58,388 bases of DNA from Elusimicrobiota bacterium. GTDB lineage: Bacteria; Elusimicrobiota; Elusimicrobia; Elusimicrobiales; UBA9959. The position numbers and the translations under genes are program-made. Location of the stretch: the NCBI GenBank assembly GCA_026388155.1, contig JAPLKI010000017.1, positions 1-58,388 of the forward strand, in the 5' to 3' direction. Positions 1 through 8,096 of the stretch are shown here, one piece after another; the first letter of the stretch is position 1, and every line of letters begins with the position of its first letter. Under the pieces are notes generated by a model. That model did no database searches. It was not told the DNA's origin and saw nothing but the letters and a program-made list of their open reading frames with translations.

Positions 1-147
1 GGCCTCGGGTTTTGAAATCGAGAGATATTCGTTCAAGCCCTCGTATTCCGGTTTGCCGTAATCGGCGGGTTTAAGCGCCATGGTCTGCAGATAGGAGCCG
101 GTGGCGCCGTCAAAAATAATTATTTTTTCTTTAAGCAGGTTTTTCAT
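1..147 (-). CDS. MetH-like methionine synthase / homocysteine S-methyltransferase, N-terminal fragment
   Basis: Only the first 49 codons are inside the window; the frame is open to base 1. The start is the ATG at 145-147. After a short basic N-terminus comes IIIFDGATGSYLQ, which corresponds to the first strand and loop of the homocysteine S-methyltransferase barrel (DGAMGTxLQ in MetH and related enzymes). The following stretch with GLNEYLSISKPE fits the next conserved element (N-D-x-L-x-x-T-x-P in the family). The substitution of Met by Thr in the glycine loop is mild. Whether this is full cobalamin-dependent MetH, a split BhmT-like subunit, or another S-methyltransferase cannot be decided from 49 residues. 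Confidence 0.6.
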   Translation of the reverse strand, partial: MKNLLKEKIIIFDGATGSYLQTMALKPADYGKPEYEGLNEYLSISKPEA

Positions 148-165
148 AAGACTCCGGTAACACAC

Positions 166-248
166 AAGTAGCCAGAAGTCAGAATTCAGGAGTCAGAAGT
201 AAGAAATCGCAGCCCATTCTGAATTCTGACTTCTGGATTCTGTCTACC
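166..248. repeat. Intergenic quasi-palindromic heptamer repeat (CAGAAGT type)
   Basis: The left half is a run of degenerate direct units (CAGAAGT, CAGAATT, CAGGAGT, CAGAAGT). The right half carries the same units in inverted orientation (ATTCTGA, ACTTCTG), so the element can fold as one long imperfect hairpin. It is flanked by GTAG and CTAC. It fills the gap between the MetH-like gene and tatD. Confidence 0.8.
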
Positions 249-1070
249 TTAGTAGTCACAAATTCTGAATATCTCCATGGCATTTGCTGTGGTGACATCG
301 GCGGCCCGTGATGGCGTTACGCCCAGATACGCGGCGACAGCGCCGGCAATTTCCGGTATATACGAAGGATCGTTCCTTTTGCCGCGGGCGCTCTGCGGCG
401 GCAGATACGGACAATCGGTTTCAAAAACTATGTTTTCAAGGCCCGTTTTTTTAACTATCGCCCGCAGCTCGTCATTTTTTTTGTAGGTGAAAGTGCCGTT
501 CACTCCGAGCGCAAGCCCCATATCGAGCGCCGCCCGCGCGTCTTCCCAGCCGCCGGAAAAACAGTGCAGTATGCCGCGAAATTTCCTGCCTTTGGGCGCA
601 TAATTCCATTTGTTTTTAAGCAGGGCGGCCAGATCGGCGTAAGCATTGTCTTTTTTAGCGTCCTTGCCGCTGCGTGCGTGGAACACCGCAACAAGGCCCA
701 GCCTGTTCGACAGGCTTATCATCGCCTCAAACAGAAGGTTCTGCTGTTCTTTTTTCGCGGCGTCCCAGTAATAATCCAGGCCTATCTCCCCCAGGCCTTT
801 TGAAACGCTTTTTTTAAGGTATCGCTCAAGCGTCGCCAGGTTTTCCGGGCAAAGCTCTTCACAATAACCCGGGTGTATGCCGAAACAGGCGTAAATTTTG
901 CCCGCATATTTGGAGCATAAAACAGAGGCAGGTTCCCATTCTTTAGCCCCGCAGGCTATTTCCACCAGCTTTGAAACGCCGCTTTTAAAGCTTTTTTCAA
1001 TAACGGCATCGCGGTCCCCGTTAAAAGCCTCGTCGTTCAAATGGCAGTGTGTCTCAATAAAATCCATCAC
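249..1070 (-). CDS. tatD: TatD family metal-dependent hydrolase/DNase
   Basis: A 273-residue protein, the usual TatD length. The amidohydrolase TIM-barrel metal motifs are present in order: ETHCHLND near the N-terminus (HxH), GEIGLDYYWD (catalytic Glu around residue 94), a mid-protein HAR, LHCFSGG, and FETDCPYLPP near the C-terminus. Family members are 3'-5' exonucleases or general metal-dependent phosphoesterases acting in DNA repair and quality control. The protein starts MMDFIE, so either of two adjacent ATGs may be used. It lies downstream of prfB on the same strand with a 63-bp gap. The product family is certain; the exact substrate is not. Confidence 0.93.
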   Translation of the reverse strand: MMDFIETHCHLNDEAFNGDRDAVIEKSFKSGVSKLVEIACGAKEWEPASVLCSKYAGKIYACFGIHPGYCEELCPENLATLERYLKKSVSKGLGEIGLDYYWDAAKKEQQNLLFEAMISLSNRLGLVAVFHARSGKDAKKDNAYADLAALLKNKWNYAPKGRKFRGILHCFSGGWEDARAALDMGLALGVNGTFTYKKNDELRAIVKKTGLENIVFETDCPYLPPQSARGKRNDPSYIPEIAGAVAAYLGVTPSRAADVTTANAMEIFRICDY

Positions 1071-1133
1071 TACATTTAATCATTTCAGCGGCCGCCGAAG
1101 GAACAGTGTTATAGAAAAAGGACCCGGGGAAAT

Positions 1134-2246
1134 TTAGCTCTTTCTGCCGGCGGCTGACCAGGAGAGGTAGGACTGCATGAACGGGTCCAGGTCACCGTCC
1201 ATAACGTTCTGTATCTGGGAAGTTTCGTGATCGGTGCGCAGATCTTTCACCATCTGATATGGCATGAACACATAAGAGCGTATCTGGTGGCCCCAGCCTA
1301 TGTCGCCCTTGGCGTCGTAGTGGCGCTCCATCTCGGAGCGTTTCTTGTCCATTTCAACTTCGTAAAGCTTGGCCTTCAGCATCTTCATGGCCGTTTCGCG
1401 GTTCTGGTGCTGGCTGCGCTCTATCTGGCACTGCACGACTATGCCCGACGGTATATGCGTAATGCGCACCGCCGTTTCAACCTTGTTCACGTTCTGGCCG
1501 CCCGCCCCGCCGGAGCGGTAGGTGTCGGTATGCAGGTCTTTTTCATCTATCTTTATTTCTATTTCCTCTTCGATGTCGGCCAGCACGTCCACCGAGGCGA
1601 ACGAGGTGTGGCGGCGCTTATTGGCGTCAAAAGGCGAGATGCGCACCAGGCGATGCACGCCAATTTCGCTCCTGAGGTAGCCGTAGGCGTACTTGCCGTT
1701 TATAAACGCGGTAACGCTTTTTATGCCGGCTTCCTCGCCCTGCAGTATATCCGTGATAGCGAAAGGAAAGCCTTTTCTCTGCGCCCAGCGCGTGTACATC
1801 CGCAACAGCATCTGCGCCCAGTCGCAGGCCTCGGTGCCGCCGGCGCCCGAGTGTATGCTTATAATAGCACCCGCTTTGTCGTGAGGGCCCGAGAGTTTCA
1901 GTTCAAAATCAAAAGCGCTCAGTTTTTGCTCGGCCGCAGCGAGCGCCTCCATTATGAACGGCAGCTCGCTCACACCGCCGCTTTCTCTGGCAAGCTCCAG
2001 GTGCGCCCGGCAATCTCCCAGCTCGCGTCCCAGTTTATCCACCAGTTCAACGCCCTTTTTTAAATCGTTTAGCTCCTTCAGGTGCGACTGGGCTTTCTCC
2101 GTCTTATCCCAGAAGCCGGCTTCAAGGGAACCGGCCTCTTTCTCTTTAAGCTCCGTTTTTTTGGTTTCCAGGCCGAAAAGCGCGGACGAAGCCGAGAGCG
2201 CCGTCTCAAGCTGTTCCAGTTTATTTTCCGCGTCTTTAAATTCCAG
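1134..2246 (-). CDS. prfB: Peptide chain release factor 2 (RF2), start codon unusual
   Basis: RF2 recognises UAA/UGA and triggers peptide release. The GGQ loop is clear ([17 protein letters not shown]), followed by the domain-3 tail. Reading upstream of the first ordinary start (GTG at 2042), the same frame stays open with typical RF2 N-terminal sequence, including LFGLETK and [11 protein letters not shown], which match the family's SLDLESK and PEFWNDQQKAQ elements. The true protein is therefore about 370 residues, close to the 365 of E. coli RF2. No ATG, GTG or TTG exists in this frame upstream; CTG at 2246 after GGGGAACA is the best candidate. An ATG at 2260 lies in another frame. The classical CTTTGA programmed frameshift site is absent. 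The gene body is certain, the start is not. Confidence 0.88.
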   Translation of the reverse strand: MEFKDAENKLEQLETALSASSALFGLETKKTELKEKEAGSLEAGFWDKTEKAQSHLKELNDLKKGVELVDKLGRELGDCRAHLELARESGGVSELPFIMEALAAAEQKLSAFDFELKLSGPHDKAGAIISIHSGAGGTEACDWAQMLLRMYTRWAQRKGFPFAITDILQGEEAGIKSVTAFINGKYAYGYLRSEIGVHRLVRISPFDANKRRHTSFASVDVLADIEEEIEIKIDEKDLHTDTYRSGGAGGQNVNKVETAVRITHIPSGIVVQCQIERSQHQNRETAMKMLKAKLYEVEMDKKRSEMERHYDAKGDIGWGHQIRSYVFMPYQMVKDLRTDHETSQIQNVMDGDLDPFMQSYLSWSAAGRKS

Positions 2247-2290
2247 TGTTCCCCGGCCATAAGAGTATTTTACAATAGTTAGGAACCGCG

Positions 2291-2366
2291 GAAGGAGCCA
2301 GAAGTCAGGATTCAGTAGTCAGAATGCCAAATTCTGGATTCTGACTTCTGAATTCTATCTACTTAG
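2291..2366. repeat. Intergenic quasi-palindromic heptamer repeat (CAGAAGT type)
   Basis: Second copy of the architecture seen at 166-248. The left arm contains CAGAAGTCAGGATTCAGTAGT and the right arm ATTCTGACTTCTGAATTCT, ending in CTAC. It lies between the divergent prfB and DAHP synthase genes and directly abuts the problematic prfB 5' end. Confidence 0.8.
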
Positions 2367-2418
2367 CAACTCCATAGTTTTAGTACCCCCTCCCCCCATA
2401 ATTTAATAGAATTATGAA

Positions 2419-3513
2419 ATGCGCAGCGAACTGCAAAGAAAAAGGTACAATATAGATGTTATAGACGAAAAAATTTGCCGCCTGCTGGCCAGACGTTTTG
2501 TAGTGGTGCTTTCGCTGAAAGACCTTAAAAAAACAATAATTGACCGCGCCCGCGAAAAAGTGGTGCTGGCTAACGCGCAAAAAAACTCCGGCATAGTGGT
2601 AAGCGGACTGAAAACGGAAAAAATGGCCGACGCGGTGGCGCTGATAGAAAACCTGCCGGATGTAAGCAGGGTGGAGCTTAGCATGGATGAACTCTGCCCG
2701 CTGGCGACGCGGCTAAAAGGCCGCCAGCTGCCTGAGCAGCCGCTTGATTTTGTAAAAAACCCGTTTATTTTCATAGCCGGGCCATGCGCCGTTGAAAACG
2801 AAAAAATTTACCTGGCCTCGGCTCTCGCGCTTAAAAAAGCGGGGGCGCACGCGCTCAGGGCCGCTCTTTTCAAGCCGCGTTCTTTGCCCTACGCTTTTCA
2901 GGGAATAGGCTTTTCGGGCCTTCCAATACTTGCGAAAGCCAAAAAACTTACCGGCCTGCCGCTGGTGACGGAAGCCACCGACACCCGCCAGGTCGAGCAG
3001 CTTTCCGCCGCCGTGGACGTTCTGCAGATAGGCGCGCGCAATATGCGCAATTATGAACTGCTCAAAGAAATAGGCCGCAGCGGAAAGCCCGCCCTCCTAA
3101 AACGCGCGATGCGCGCCAGCCTGAGGGAATGGCTGATGTCGGCGGAATACCTGCTTAAATTCGGCTGCAAAACCCTGATACTCTGCGAAAGAGGCGACAC
3201 GACTTTTTCCAGCGACAAGGCCGGCCTTGACCTGGAACTGCTGCGCCAGGCCAAAGCCGCCTCAGGCCTGCCGGTGCTAGCCGACCCGAGTCACTCTTCA
3301 AAAGACCGGATCTTGGCGGAGCGCTTCGCGCTTGAAGCCGCCGGGGCCGGCGCCGACGGTCTTTTAATAGAGGCCAGCGTCTCCCCCGAAACCGCCCTGG
3401 TGGACGGCAAGCAGACCATCAGCCTGCCCGTTTTCAGCGCGCTGGTAAAGAAAATAACGAAAATACATAACGACTCAAGTAGACAGAAGCCAGAATTCAG
3501 GAGCCAGAATTAA
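2419..3513 (+). CDS. aroF: Bifunctional chorismate mutase / 3-deoxy-7-phosphoheptulonate (DAHP) synthase
   Basis: This enzyme makes the first committed metabolite of the shikimate pathway from phosphoenolpyruvate and erythrose 4-phosphate. Residues 1-90 form an AroQ-type chorismate mutase helix bundle (IDVIDEKICRLLARR). From about residue 115 a KDO8P-like DAHP synthase barrel follows, with FIAGPCAVE, RAALFKPRS, LQIGARNMRN, LKRAM, LCERGDTTF and DPSHSS. The fused mutase usually serves as a feedback sensor for chorismate or prephenate, as well as making prephenate. No good ribosome site precedes ATG 2419. The last twelve residues (from SSRQKPEF) are encoded by the adjacent repeat element, so the natural C-terminus was extended by it. 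It opens the aro cluster. Confidence 0.93.
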   Translation: MRSELQRKRYNIDVIDEKICRLLARRFVVVLSLKDLKKTIIDRAREKVVLANAQKNSGIVVSGLKTEKMADAVALIENLPDVSRVELSMDELCPLATRLKGRQLPEQPLDFVKNPFIFIAGPCAVENEKIYLASALALKKAGAHALRAALFKPRSLPYAFQGIGFSGLPILAKAKKLTGLPLVTEATDTRQVEQLSAAVDVLQIGARNMRNYELLKEIGRSGKPALLKRAMRASLREWLMSAEYLLKFGCKTLILCERGDTTFSSDKAGLDLELLRQAKAASGLPVLADPSHSSKDRILAERFALEAAGAGADGLLIEASVSPETALVDGKQTISLPVFSALVKKITKIHNDSSRQKPEFRSQN

Positions 3514-3580
3514 GATTCCAAAGAAGAGAACTGTTCCACAATTCTGAATTCTGACTACTGACTCCTGTCTACTTAAGTAG
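3477..3580. repeat. Intergenic quasi-palindromic heptamer repeat overlapping the aroF 3' end
   Basis: Same type as 166-248: AGTAGACAGAAGCCAGAATT on the left and its inverted counterpart with CTGACTACTGACTCCTGTCTACT on the right, separated by about 35 bp. The left arm is translated as the C-terminus of the DAHP synthase, and the aroF stop codon (3511-3513) lies inside it. Confidence 0.8.
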
Positions 3581-3597
3581 TACTCAAAACACTCCAA

Positions 3598-4440
3598 ATG
3601 CTTAAAACCGGCCTGATAGGCTATCCGCTTAAAAACTCCCTCTCGCCTGAAATTTTTAAAATATTCTCGGACCTTACCGGCATCAGGATCACCTATACCC
3701 TCAAAGAAACACACGAAAAAGACCTGGCGGCCGCTTTAAAGCGGCTGCGTTCCGCCGGCTGGACAGGGGTAAATGTAACCCTGCCTTTGAAAGAAGCCGT
3801 AACCGGTTTTTTAACCGCTTCAGACCAGGCGGTTTTCAGCGTGAAAGCCGCCAACACGCTGAAATTTCACAAGAACGGAATTGTGGGGATCAACACCGAC
3901 GCGCGGGCGCTCGCCGACGCTTTCCGCGAAAAAAAAATTAAGGTAAAAGGCAAAACCGCCGTTGTGTGGGGCGCCGGCGGAGCGGCAAAAGCCGCCCTCT
4001 GGTTTCTGGCGGAGAATAAAGCGGCGGAAATAAGCCTGCATAACCGCGACACTGAAAAAGCGCGCGCCCTTGCTGTTATCTTTTCCGGGCTTTTTCCGAA
4101 GATCAAATTTAAGGTCCGCAGCTTCCGTGAAAGGTCCGAAAAAACCGATATTTTTATAAACGCCACACCGGTAGGGATGTACGAGCCCGGACGGCTGAAC
4201 GCCGCTTTTAACCGGAAGTCCGCTTATTGTGACCTGGCTTACCTGGGCGGCGAAACCGGGTTCCTCCGTTCGGCGCGCGAAGCAGGAGCCAAAACGCTAA
4301 TAGACGGCAAGGAAATACTGGTTTATCAGGCCGCGCGCTCGCTTGAATTCTGGACTGATAAACATATCGCGGAAATTGTAGAATTGAAAAGGGAAACGAT
4401 AAGAAAATTAAAAATTCAAGATTCCGGATTCAAGATTTAA
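3598..4440 (+). CDS. aroE: Shikimate dehydrogenase
   Basis: Converts 3-dehydroshikimate to shikimate with NADPH. The 280-residue length is standard. The N-terminal substrate domain has GYPLKNSLSP and NVTLPLKEAV (catalytic Lys in TLPLK), then AANTL and GINTDA. The nucleotide domain has the WGAGGAAKAALW glycine-rich loop and HNRDTEKA. The C-terminus has the usual GKEILVYQAARS. The last residues, KIQDSGFKI, are encoded by the beginning of a second type of repeat, so the tail is probably not ancestral. It lies between aroF and aroC in the pathway cluster. Confidence 0.96.
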   Translation: MLKTGLIGYPLKNSLSPEIFKIFSDLTGIRITYTLKETHEKDLAAALKRLRSAGWTGVNVTLPLKEAVTGFLTASDQAVFSVKAANTLKFHKNGIVGINTDARALADAFREKKIKVKGKTAVVWGAGGAAKAALWFLAENKAAEISLHNRDTEKARALAVIFSGLFPKIKFKVRSFRERSEKTDIFINATPVGMYEPGRLNAAFNRKSAYCDLAYLGGETGFLRSAREAGAKTLIDGKEILVYQAARSLEFWTDKHIAEIVELKRETIRKLKIQDSGFKI

Positions 4441-4471
4441 GATTCAGGTTGGCTATTCGCTATTCGCTGCT
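4411..4471. repeat. Degenerate heptamer repeat (GATTCAA/GCTATTC type) overlapping the aroE 3' end
   Basis: Seven-base units AAGATTC, CGGATTC, AAGATTT, AAGATTC are followed by GCTATTC GCTATTC units. The first part is translated as the aroE C-terminus. The same AAGATTC words recur at 7985-8080. Confidence 0.7.
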
Positions 4472-4488
4472 TTAACAGGAGCCTCTAA

Positions 4489-5514
4489 ATGTTGAGATAC
4501 CTTACCGCGGGAGAGTCGCACGGAAAATATCTGGCCGGTATTCTGGAAGGATTTCCGGCCGGCGTGCGGGTTACAAAGCAATATATAGCCGCTCAATTGA
4601 AACGCAGGCGCCAGGCGCCGGGCAGAAGCGCGCGTCAGGCGGTTGAAACCGACTCCTTTGAAATAATTTCCGGCATCACCGGGAATGTAACCACCGGCGC
4701 GCCCATAACCGCGCTGATAAAAAATATCAAGGTCCTGGGCGAATTGCCTTTTTCAAGCGTTCCAAGGCCGGGGCACGCCGATCTGGCGGGAATGCTTAAA
4801 TACGACACTTTAAACGCCGCCCTTATACGCGAACGCGCCAGCGCCCGCGAAACCGCGGCCCGGGTGGCTTTGGGCTCTTTCGCCCTGCGTCTTAATGAAC
4901 TTCTGGGTATTTACATAAACTCAAGGGTTGTGGCTTTAGGCGGAATGAATGCAATTACAGCTGAAAGCGCCGCGGAGGAAATCAAACAGGCGCGCGCTGC
5001 GGGCGACACTCTGGGAGGAGTTTTTGAGATAACGGCCGAGAATCTGCCGGCGGGCCTTGGCAATTTTAACCAGTGGGACGCGAAGCTAAGCGCGCATCTG
5101 GCCGCGGCTCTTATGAGCATAAACGGTGTTAAGGGCTTTGAGCTGGGCGGCGGTTTTGCGCTTGCGGCTATAAGCGGGCGCGAAGCCGCCAAAAACCCCG
5201 AACTTTCAGGCGGGCTGGACGGCGGAGTGACGAATGGCCGGGTTCTGGTAATGCGCTGCGCGGTAAAACCCGTGCCGGGGCTGGCGGCTGGGGCGCCTTC
5301 AATGGACCTGAAAACTTTTAAAAATACCCGCGCCGTTTCAAAAACCTCCGACACCACGGCTGTATTCGCCGCGGCTGTTATAGCGGAGCACGCGGCCGCG
5401 CTGGCGCTCGCCGGTGCCTTGCTCGAGAAATTCGGCGGCGACACTTTTGAGGAAATAAAACAGCGGGTGGACCTATGGCGGACAAAAACCGGAAAAATAC
5501 TCAGACATCTGTAA
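4489..5514 (+). CDS. aroC: Chorismate synthase
   Basis: Last step to chorismate: trans-elimination of phosphate from EPSP, requiring reduced FMN. The protein has 341 residues and starts at ATG 4489 after ACAGGAGCC. Signature stretches are TAGESHGKYLAGILEGFPAG at the N-terminus, RPGHADLAGMLKY, RASARETAARVALG, GFELGGGF and KTSDTTAVFAAAVIAEHAAA near the C-terminus. Its 3' end overlaps aroK by 40 bp, which suggests translational coupling. Confidence 0.97.
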   Translation: MLRYLTAGESHGKYLAGILEGFPAGVRVTKQYIAAQLKRRRQAPGRSARQAVETDSFEIISGITGNVTTGAPITALIKNIKVLGELPFSSVPRPGHADLAGMLKYDTLNAALIRERASARETAARVALGSFALRLNELLGIYINSRVVALGGMNAITAESAAEEIKQARAAGDTLGGVFEITAENLPAGLGNFNQWDAKLSAHLAAALMSINGVKGFELGGGFALAAISGREAAKNPELSGGLDGGVTNGRVLVMRCAVKPVPGLAAGAPSMDLKTFKNTRAVSKTSDTTAVFAAAVIAEHAAALALAGALLEKFGGDTFEEIKQRVDLWRTKTGKILRHL

Positions 5515-6041
5515 ACATTTATCTTACCGGCTTCATGTGCGCCGGCAAAACTTCTACCGGCAAAGCCCTGGCGCGGCTGCTTAAACGCAAATTCGCGGAT
5601 TCGGACCGGCTGGTTGAAAAACAAGCCGGAATTAAAATAGCTGAACTGGTGGATACTAAGGGGCTGAGAGCGTTCAGAAAACTTGAAGCCGGGGCCGTGC
5701 GCGCACTGGCCGGAAAACGCGGGCTCGCGGCGGCTTTGGGCGGCGGAATTTACCCCTCGCGCAGATGGGCGGGGTTACTAAAAAGTACCGGCGTGACGGT
5801 TTACCTGCACTGTGCCTGGCCGGAGCTTGAAAAAAGGCTTAAGATCGCGCGGGACCTGAGGCCGCGGCTTAGCGGCCATTGGGAGCAGGCGCGCAAGCGC
5901 GCCAATAAACTTTACTCAAAAAGGCTGCCGTTCTACCGGCTGGCAGATCTGGAAATAAACGCCGGCAGGCTCACCCCGGCCCAAACGGCGGCTCTTATAG
6001 CCCGGAAGCTGAATATTAGAAAGCTGCGCCTGCTTTTATAA
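5475..6041 (+). CDS. aroK: Shikimate kinase
   Basis: Phosphorylates shikimate with ATP. The P-loop is GFMCAGKTSTGK, followed by FADSDRLVE (substrate-binding Asp), FRKLEAGAVRAL (shikimate-binding Arg) and the glycine motif AALGGGIY. The lid region has DLRPRLSGHW, and the adenine-binding region is near KRLPFYRLADLEI. The length of 188 is slightly above typical because of about 13 extra N-terminal residues, encoded where the gene overlaps aroC. An internal start nearer the SVNIYLTG strand cannot be excluded. Confidence 0.93.
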   Translation: MADKNRKNTQTSVNIYLTGFMCAGKTSTGKALARLLKRKFADSDRLVEKQAGIKIAELVDTKGLRAFRKLEAGAVRALAGKRGLAAALGGGIYPSRRWAGLLKSTGVTVYLHCAWPELEKRLKIARDLRPRLSGHWEQARKRANKLYSKRLPFYRLADLEINAGRLTPAQTAALIARKLNIRKLRLLL

Positions 6042-6079
6042 AGTTAGAGGGCAGGCCGGGAAATTGATATTATAGGGTT

Positions 6080-6412
6080 ATGAAAATAATTGTCCATTTG
6101 ATTTTAAGCACGGTGGCGGTTTTTGTCACCGCCAAAATTCTGCCGGGCGTAACGCTGGACGGCTTTGTAACCGCGCTGGTGGTGGCGGTGGTTTTGGGCG
6201 CGGTAAATACTGTGCTGCGGCCTATACTTATAATCCTTACCCTGCCTATAAACATACTGACACTGGGGCTGTTCACTTTCGTTATCATCGGCGGGATGGT
6301 GCAGCTGGTCAGCTGGCTGGTGCCGGGCTTCCACGTGGCGAACTTCTGGTGGGCGCTGGTGTTTGCCCTGGTATTGTGGATAATCAATGCCTTTCTTTCC
6401 AGACTTAAATAG
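6080..6412 (+). CDS. Phage holin family 4 / YvlD-like small membrane protein
   Basis: A 110-residue, very hydrophobic protein with four predicted membrane segments: about residues 3-22, 27-50, 53-78 and 86-106. The conserved family feature, a short loop with NTVLRPILIILTLPIN between segments two and three, is present. Such proteins (Pfam Phage_holin_4_2 type, YvlD) are mostly chromosomal membrane proteins of unknown role rather than lysis proteins. It lies 38 bp after aroK and breaks the run of shikimate genes, with nothing to tie it to the pathway. Confidence 0.85.
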   Translation: MKIIVHLILSTVAVFVTAKILPGVTLDGFVTALVVAVVLGAVNTVLRPILIILTLPINILTLGLFTFVIIGGMVQLVSWLVPGFHVANFWWALVFALVLWIINAFLSRLK

Positions 6413-6496
6413 TGATGCTGGTTCAAGTCTTCATGATTGAAAAGTCGGAAACCCAAGGATTAAAAATAAATATTTGAATTATAAAGCGGGAGGCTT

Positions 6497-6829
6497 ATGA
6501 TAAAAGAGACATTGTCGAAGGTAGAGGCGGCTATAGCCAAGATCCAGGCGGTCGATGGGAAGGAGAAGGCCAGGCTGGTCTCCCTTCTTAATCAGCTTAA
6601 GGCCGAGCTCGCGGCGCTGCCCGAGTCCAGGATGGATGACGCGCGCAGCGTGGCCCATTTTACCGAAACCGCCGCCCACGAAGTTACCAGGGTAAACAGG
6701 AGCGCGGAACTTAAAGATCTTTCCATCTCCGGCATGGGGCTTTCTGTAAAAAGCTTTGAAGTCTCCCACCCGCGGCTGGTGGAGATAACCAACGAACTCT
6801 GCATGATGCTGGCCCGCATGGGGATATGA
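6497..6829 (+). CDS. Small helical protein, DUF4404-like
   Basis: A 110-residue protein with a strong ribosome site (GGGAGG, 5 bp before ATG). The first half is an amphipathic helix rich in Lys/Glu/Leu (VEAAIAKIQAVDGKEKARL followed by LLNQLKAELAALP). The second half ends in a conserved-looking SHPRLVEITNELCMMLARMGI helix. This resembles DUF4404 proteins, in which a helical hairpin precedes a P-x-L-x-x-x-x-x-x-L-x-x-L-x-x-M/I-G-I tail. It has no signal peptide or membrane segment. The function is unknown. It sits 40 bp upstream of aroB. Confidence 0.65.
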   Translation: MIKETLSKVEAAIAKIQAVDGKEKARLVSLLNQLKAELAALPESRMDDARSVAHFTETAAHEVTRVNRSAELKDLSISGMGLSVKSFEVSHPRLVEITNELCMMLARMGI

Positions 6830-6868
6830 TCAGGGCGTAACGGAACACAGCCGCACACACGGCAGACT

Positions 6869-7984
6869 ATGGAAGAAAGAATAAAAACTGAAATACTCGC
6901 TTTGAATATCAAAGATGAAAAAACCGTCAAAACGGTTTTTGCGCGGGGGATCGAAGATCTGCCGGGTATTTTCAGCGGGCTTTTTGACGAAGCGGACAGG
7001 GTCTGCGTGGTAACGGAGGCGCTTGCCGGGGAAAAAATCAAAAAAAATCTGGAACGCCTGCTTGGCCCGGGGCGCGAACAATTTTTTTATTACGGCCTCG
7101 CCGCCAGGGACGGAGGAAAAACGATAGCCGAGCTTGAAAAGTTGTGCCTTTTCCTGCTCCAGAACAATTTTTCGCGCAAATCGCTTATAATAGCGGTCGG
7201 GGGCGGCTCGGTTACGGACCTGGCCGGGTTTGCCGCCTCGATTTACATGAGGGGAATAAACTGGGTAAGCGTTCCCACCACTTTTCTGGGCCAGATAGAC
7301 GCGGGCCTTGGCGGTAAAACCGCCGTTAATTTCGGCGGCGTAAAAAACGTACTCGGCTCTTTTCATCAGCCGGGCCTGACCGTCTGCGACACCGCATTTC
7401 TGGATTCCCTGCCGCGGAAGGAATTGCTCTCCGGCGCCGGGGAACTCTTAAAATACGCCTTTATAGGCGAGCCCCCACTGCGCGAAACCGTGCTCACGAA
7501 CCTGGATGCCGCCCTCAAAGGCGACCGGCGCGCCCTTTTTAAATGCGTCAAAGCCTGCGCCGAATTCAAGATGTTCGTTGTTTCAAAGGACGAAAAGGAC
7601 GAAGACGGCCGGCGCGAGATATTGAATTTCGGCCACACGGCCGCGCACGCTTTTGAAGCGCTTTCAAAAGGCGAACTGCCCCACGGGGAAGCCGTGGCGC
7701 ACGGCCTGCGTTTTGCGCTGATAGTTTCAAAAGAAACAGGCCTGCTGCCGGAAAAAGAATTTAATAAATTAAACTCCCTGATAAGCGGGATCGGCCTTCC
7801 CCACCCGTGCAGGGCGTGCGGAAATTTTCAACAATTCCTCGCGCTTGTTTCAAAAGACAAAAAAGCGCGCGGGCTGGCCAACCGTTTTCTGCTGATAAAA
7901 GCCCCCGGCCTTATAGAAGCGGTGGAAAACATAAAGCCGGTCATATTGAAGATCGCCTTGGAAAGAACACTAAGGCTAAAATGA
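6869..7984 (+). CDS. aroB: 3-dehydroquinate synthase
   Basis: Cyclises DAHP to 3-dehydroquinate using NAD+ and a divalent metal. NAD- and metal-binding motifs are clear: AVGGGSVTDLAGFAASIYMRG, VPTTFLGQIDAGLGGKTAVN, KNVLGSFHQP, GAGELLKYAFIGE and the metal-ligand stretch NFGHTAAHAFE with HGEAVAHG. The protein has 371 residues, normal for AroB. The ATG at 6869 has no evident Shine-Dalgarno sequence. The stop codon lies immediately before a degenerate heptamer repeat. Confidence 0.96.
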   Translation: MEERIKTEILALNIKDEKTVKTVFARGIEDLPGIFSGLFDEADRVCVVTEALAGEKIKKNLERLLGPGREQFFYYGLAARDGGKTIAELEKLCLFLLQNNFSRKSLIIAVGGGSVTDLAGFAASIYMRGINWVSVPTTFLGQIDAGLGGKTAVNFGGVKNVLGSFHQPGLTVCDTAFLDSLPRKELLSGAGELLKYAFIGEPPLRETVLTNLDAALKGDRRALFKCVKACAEFKMFVVSKDEKDEDGRREILNFGHTAAHAFEALSKGELPHGEAVAHGLRFALIVSKETGLLPEKEFNKLNSLISGIGLPHPCRACGNFQQFLALVSKDKKARGLANRFLLIKAPGLIEAVENIKPVILKIALERTLRLK

Positions 7985-8080
7985 TTTAAGATTCAAGATT
8001 CCGGATTCAAGATTGGGGGCTGGAGGGGTAAATTTTAAATTTTGAATCTTAAATCTGGAATCTTGAAGCCGGAATCTTAA
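7985..8080. repeat. Quasi-palindromic heptamer repeat (AAGATTC type)
   Basis: The left arm is TTTAAGATTCAAGATTCCGG plus a further ATTCAAGATT. The right arm has TTTTGAATCTTAAATCTGG and AATCTTGAAGCCGGAATCTT in inverted sense. It fills the aroB-aroQ gap and shares its words with 4411-4450. Confidence 0.8.
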
Positions 8081-8096
8081 ACTGGAGCTGATTTTT

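Noticed and set aside
1227-2063. 278-codon plus-strand frame opposite prfB
   Set aside because: Antisense shadow of a conserved gene; composition His/Arg/Val-rich with no family features.
2078-2260. Programmed +1 frameshift with an upstream prfB ORF starting at ATG 2260
   Set aside because: The ATG frame needs a -1 (not +1) shift to join RF2, there is no CTTTGA, and its codons give an Arg-rich peptide unlike RF2.
166-4471. CRISPR array in the aro region
   Set aside because: Repeats are degenerate, only 7-8 bp long and palindromically arranged, with no spacers of regular length and no cas genes anywhere in the window.
6080-6412. Holin gene as evidence of a prophage
   Set aside because: This holin-family type is mostly chromosomal, and no phage structural, lysis or integrase genes are nearby.
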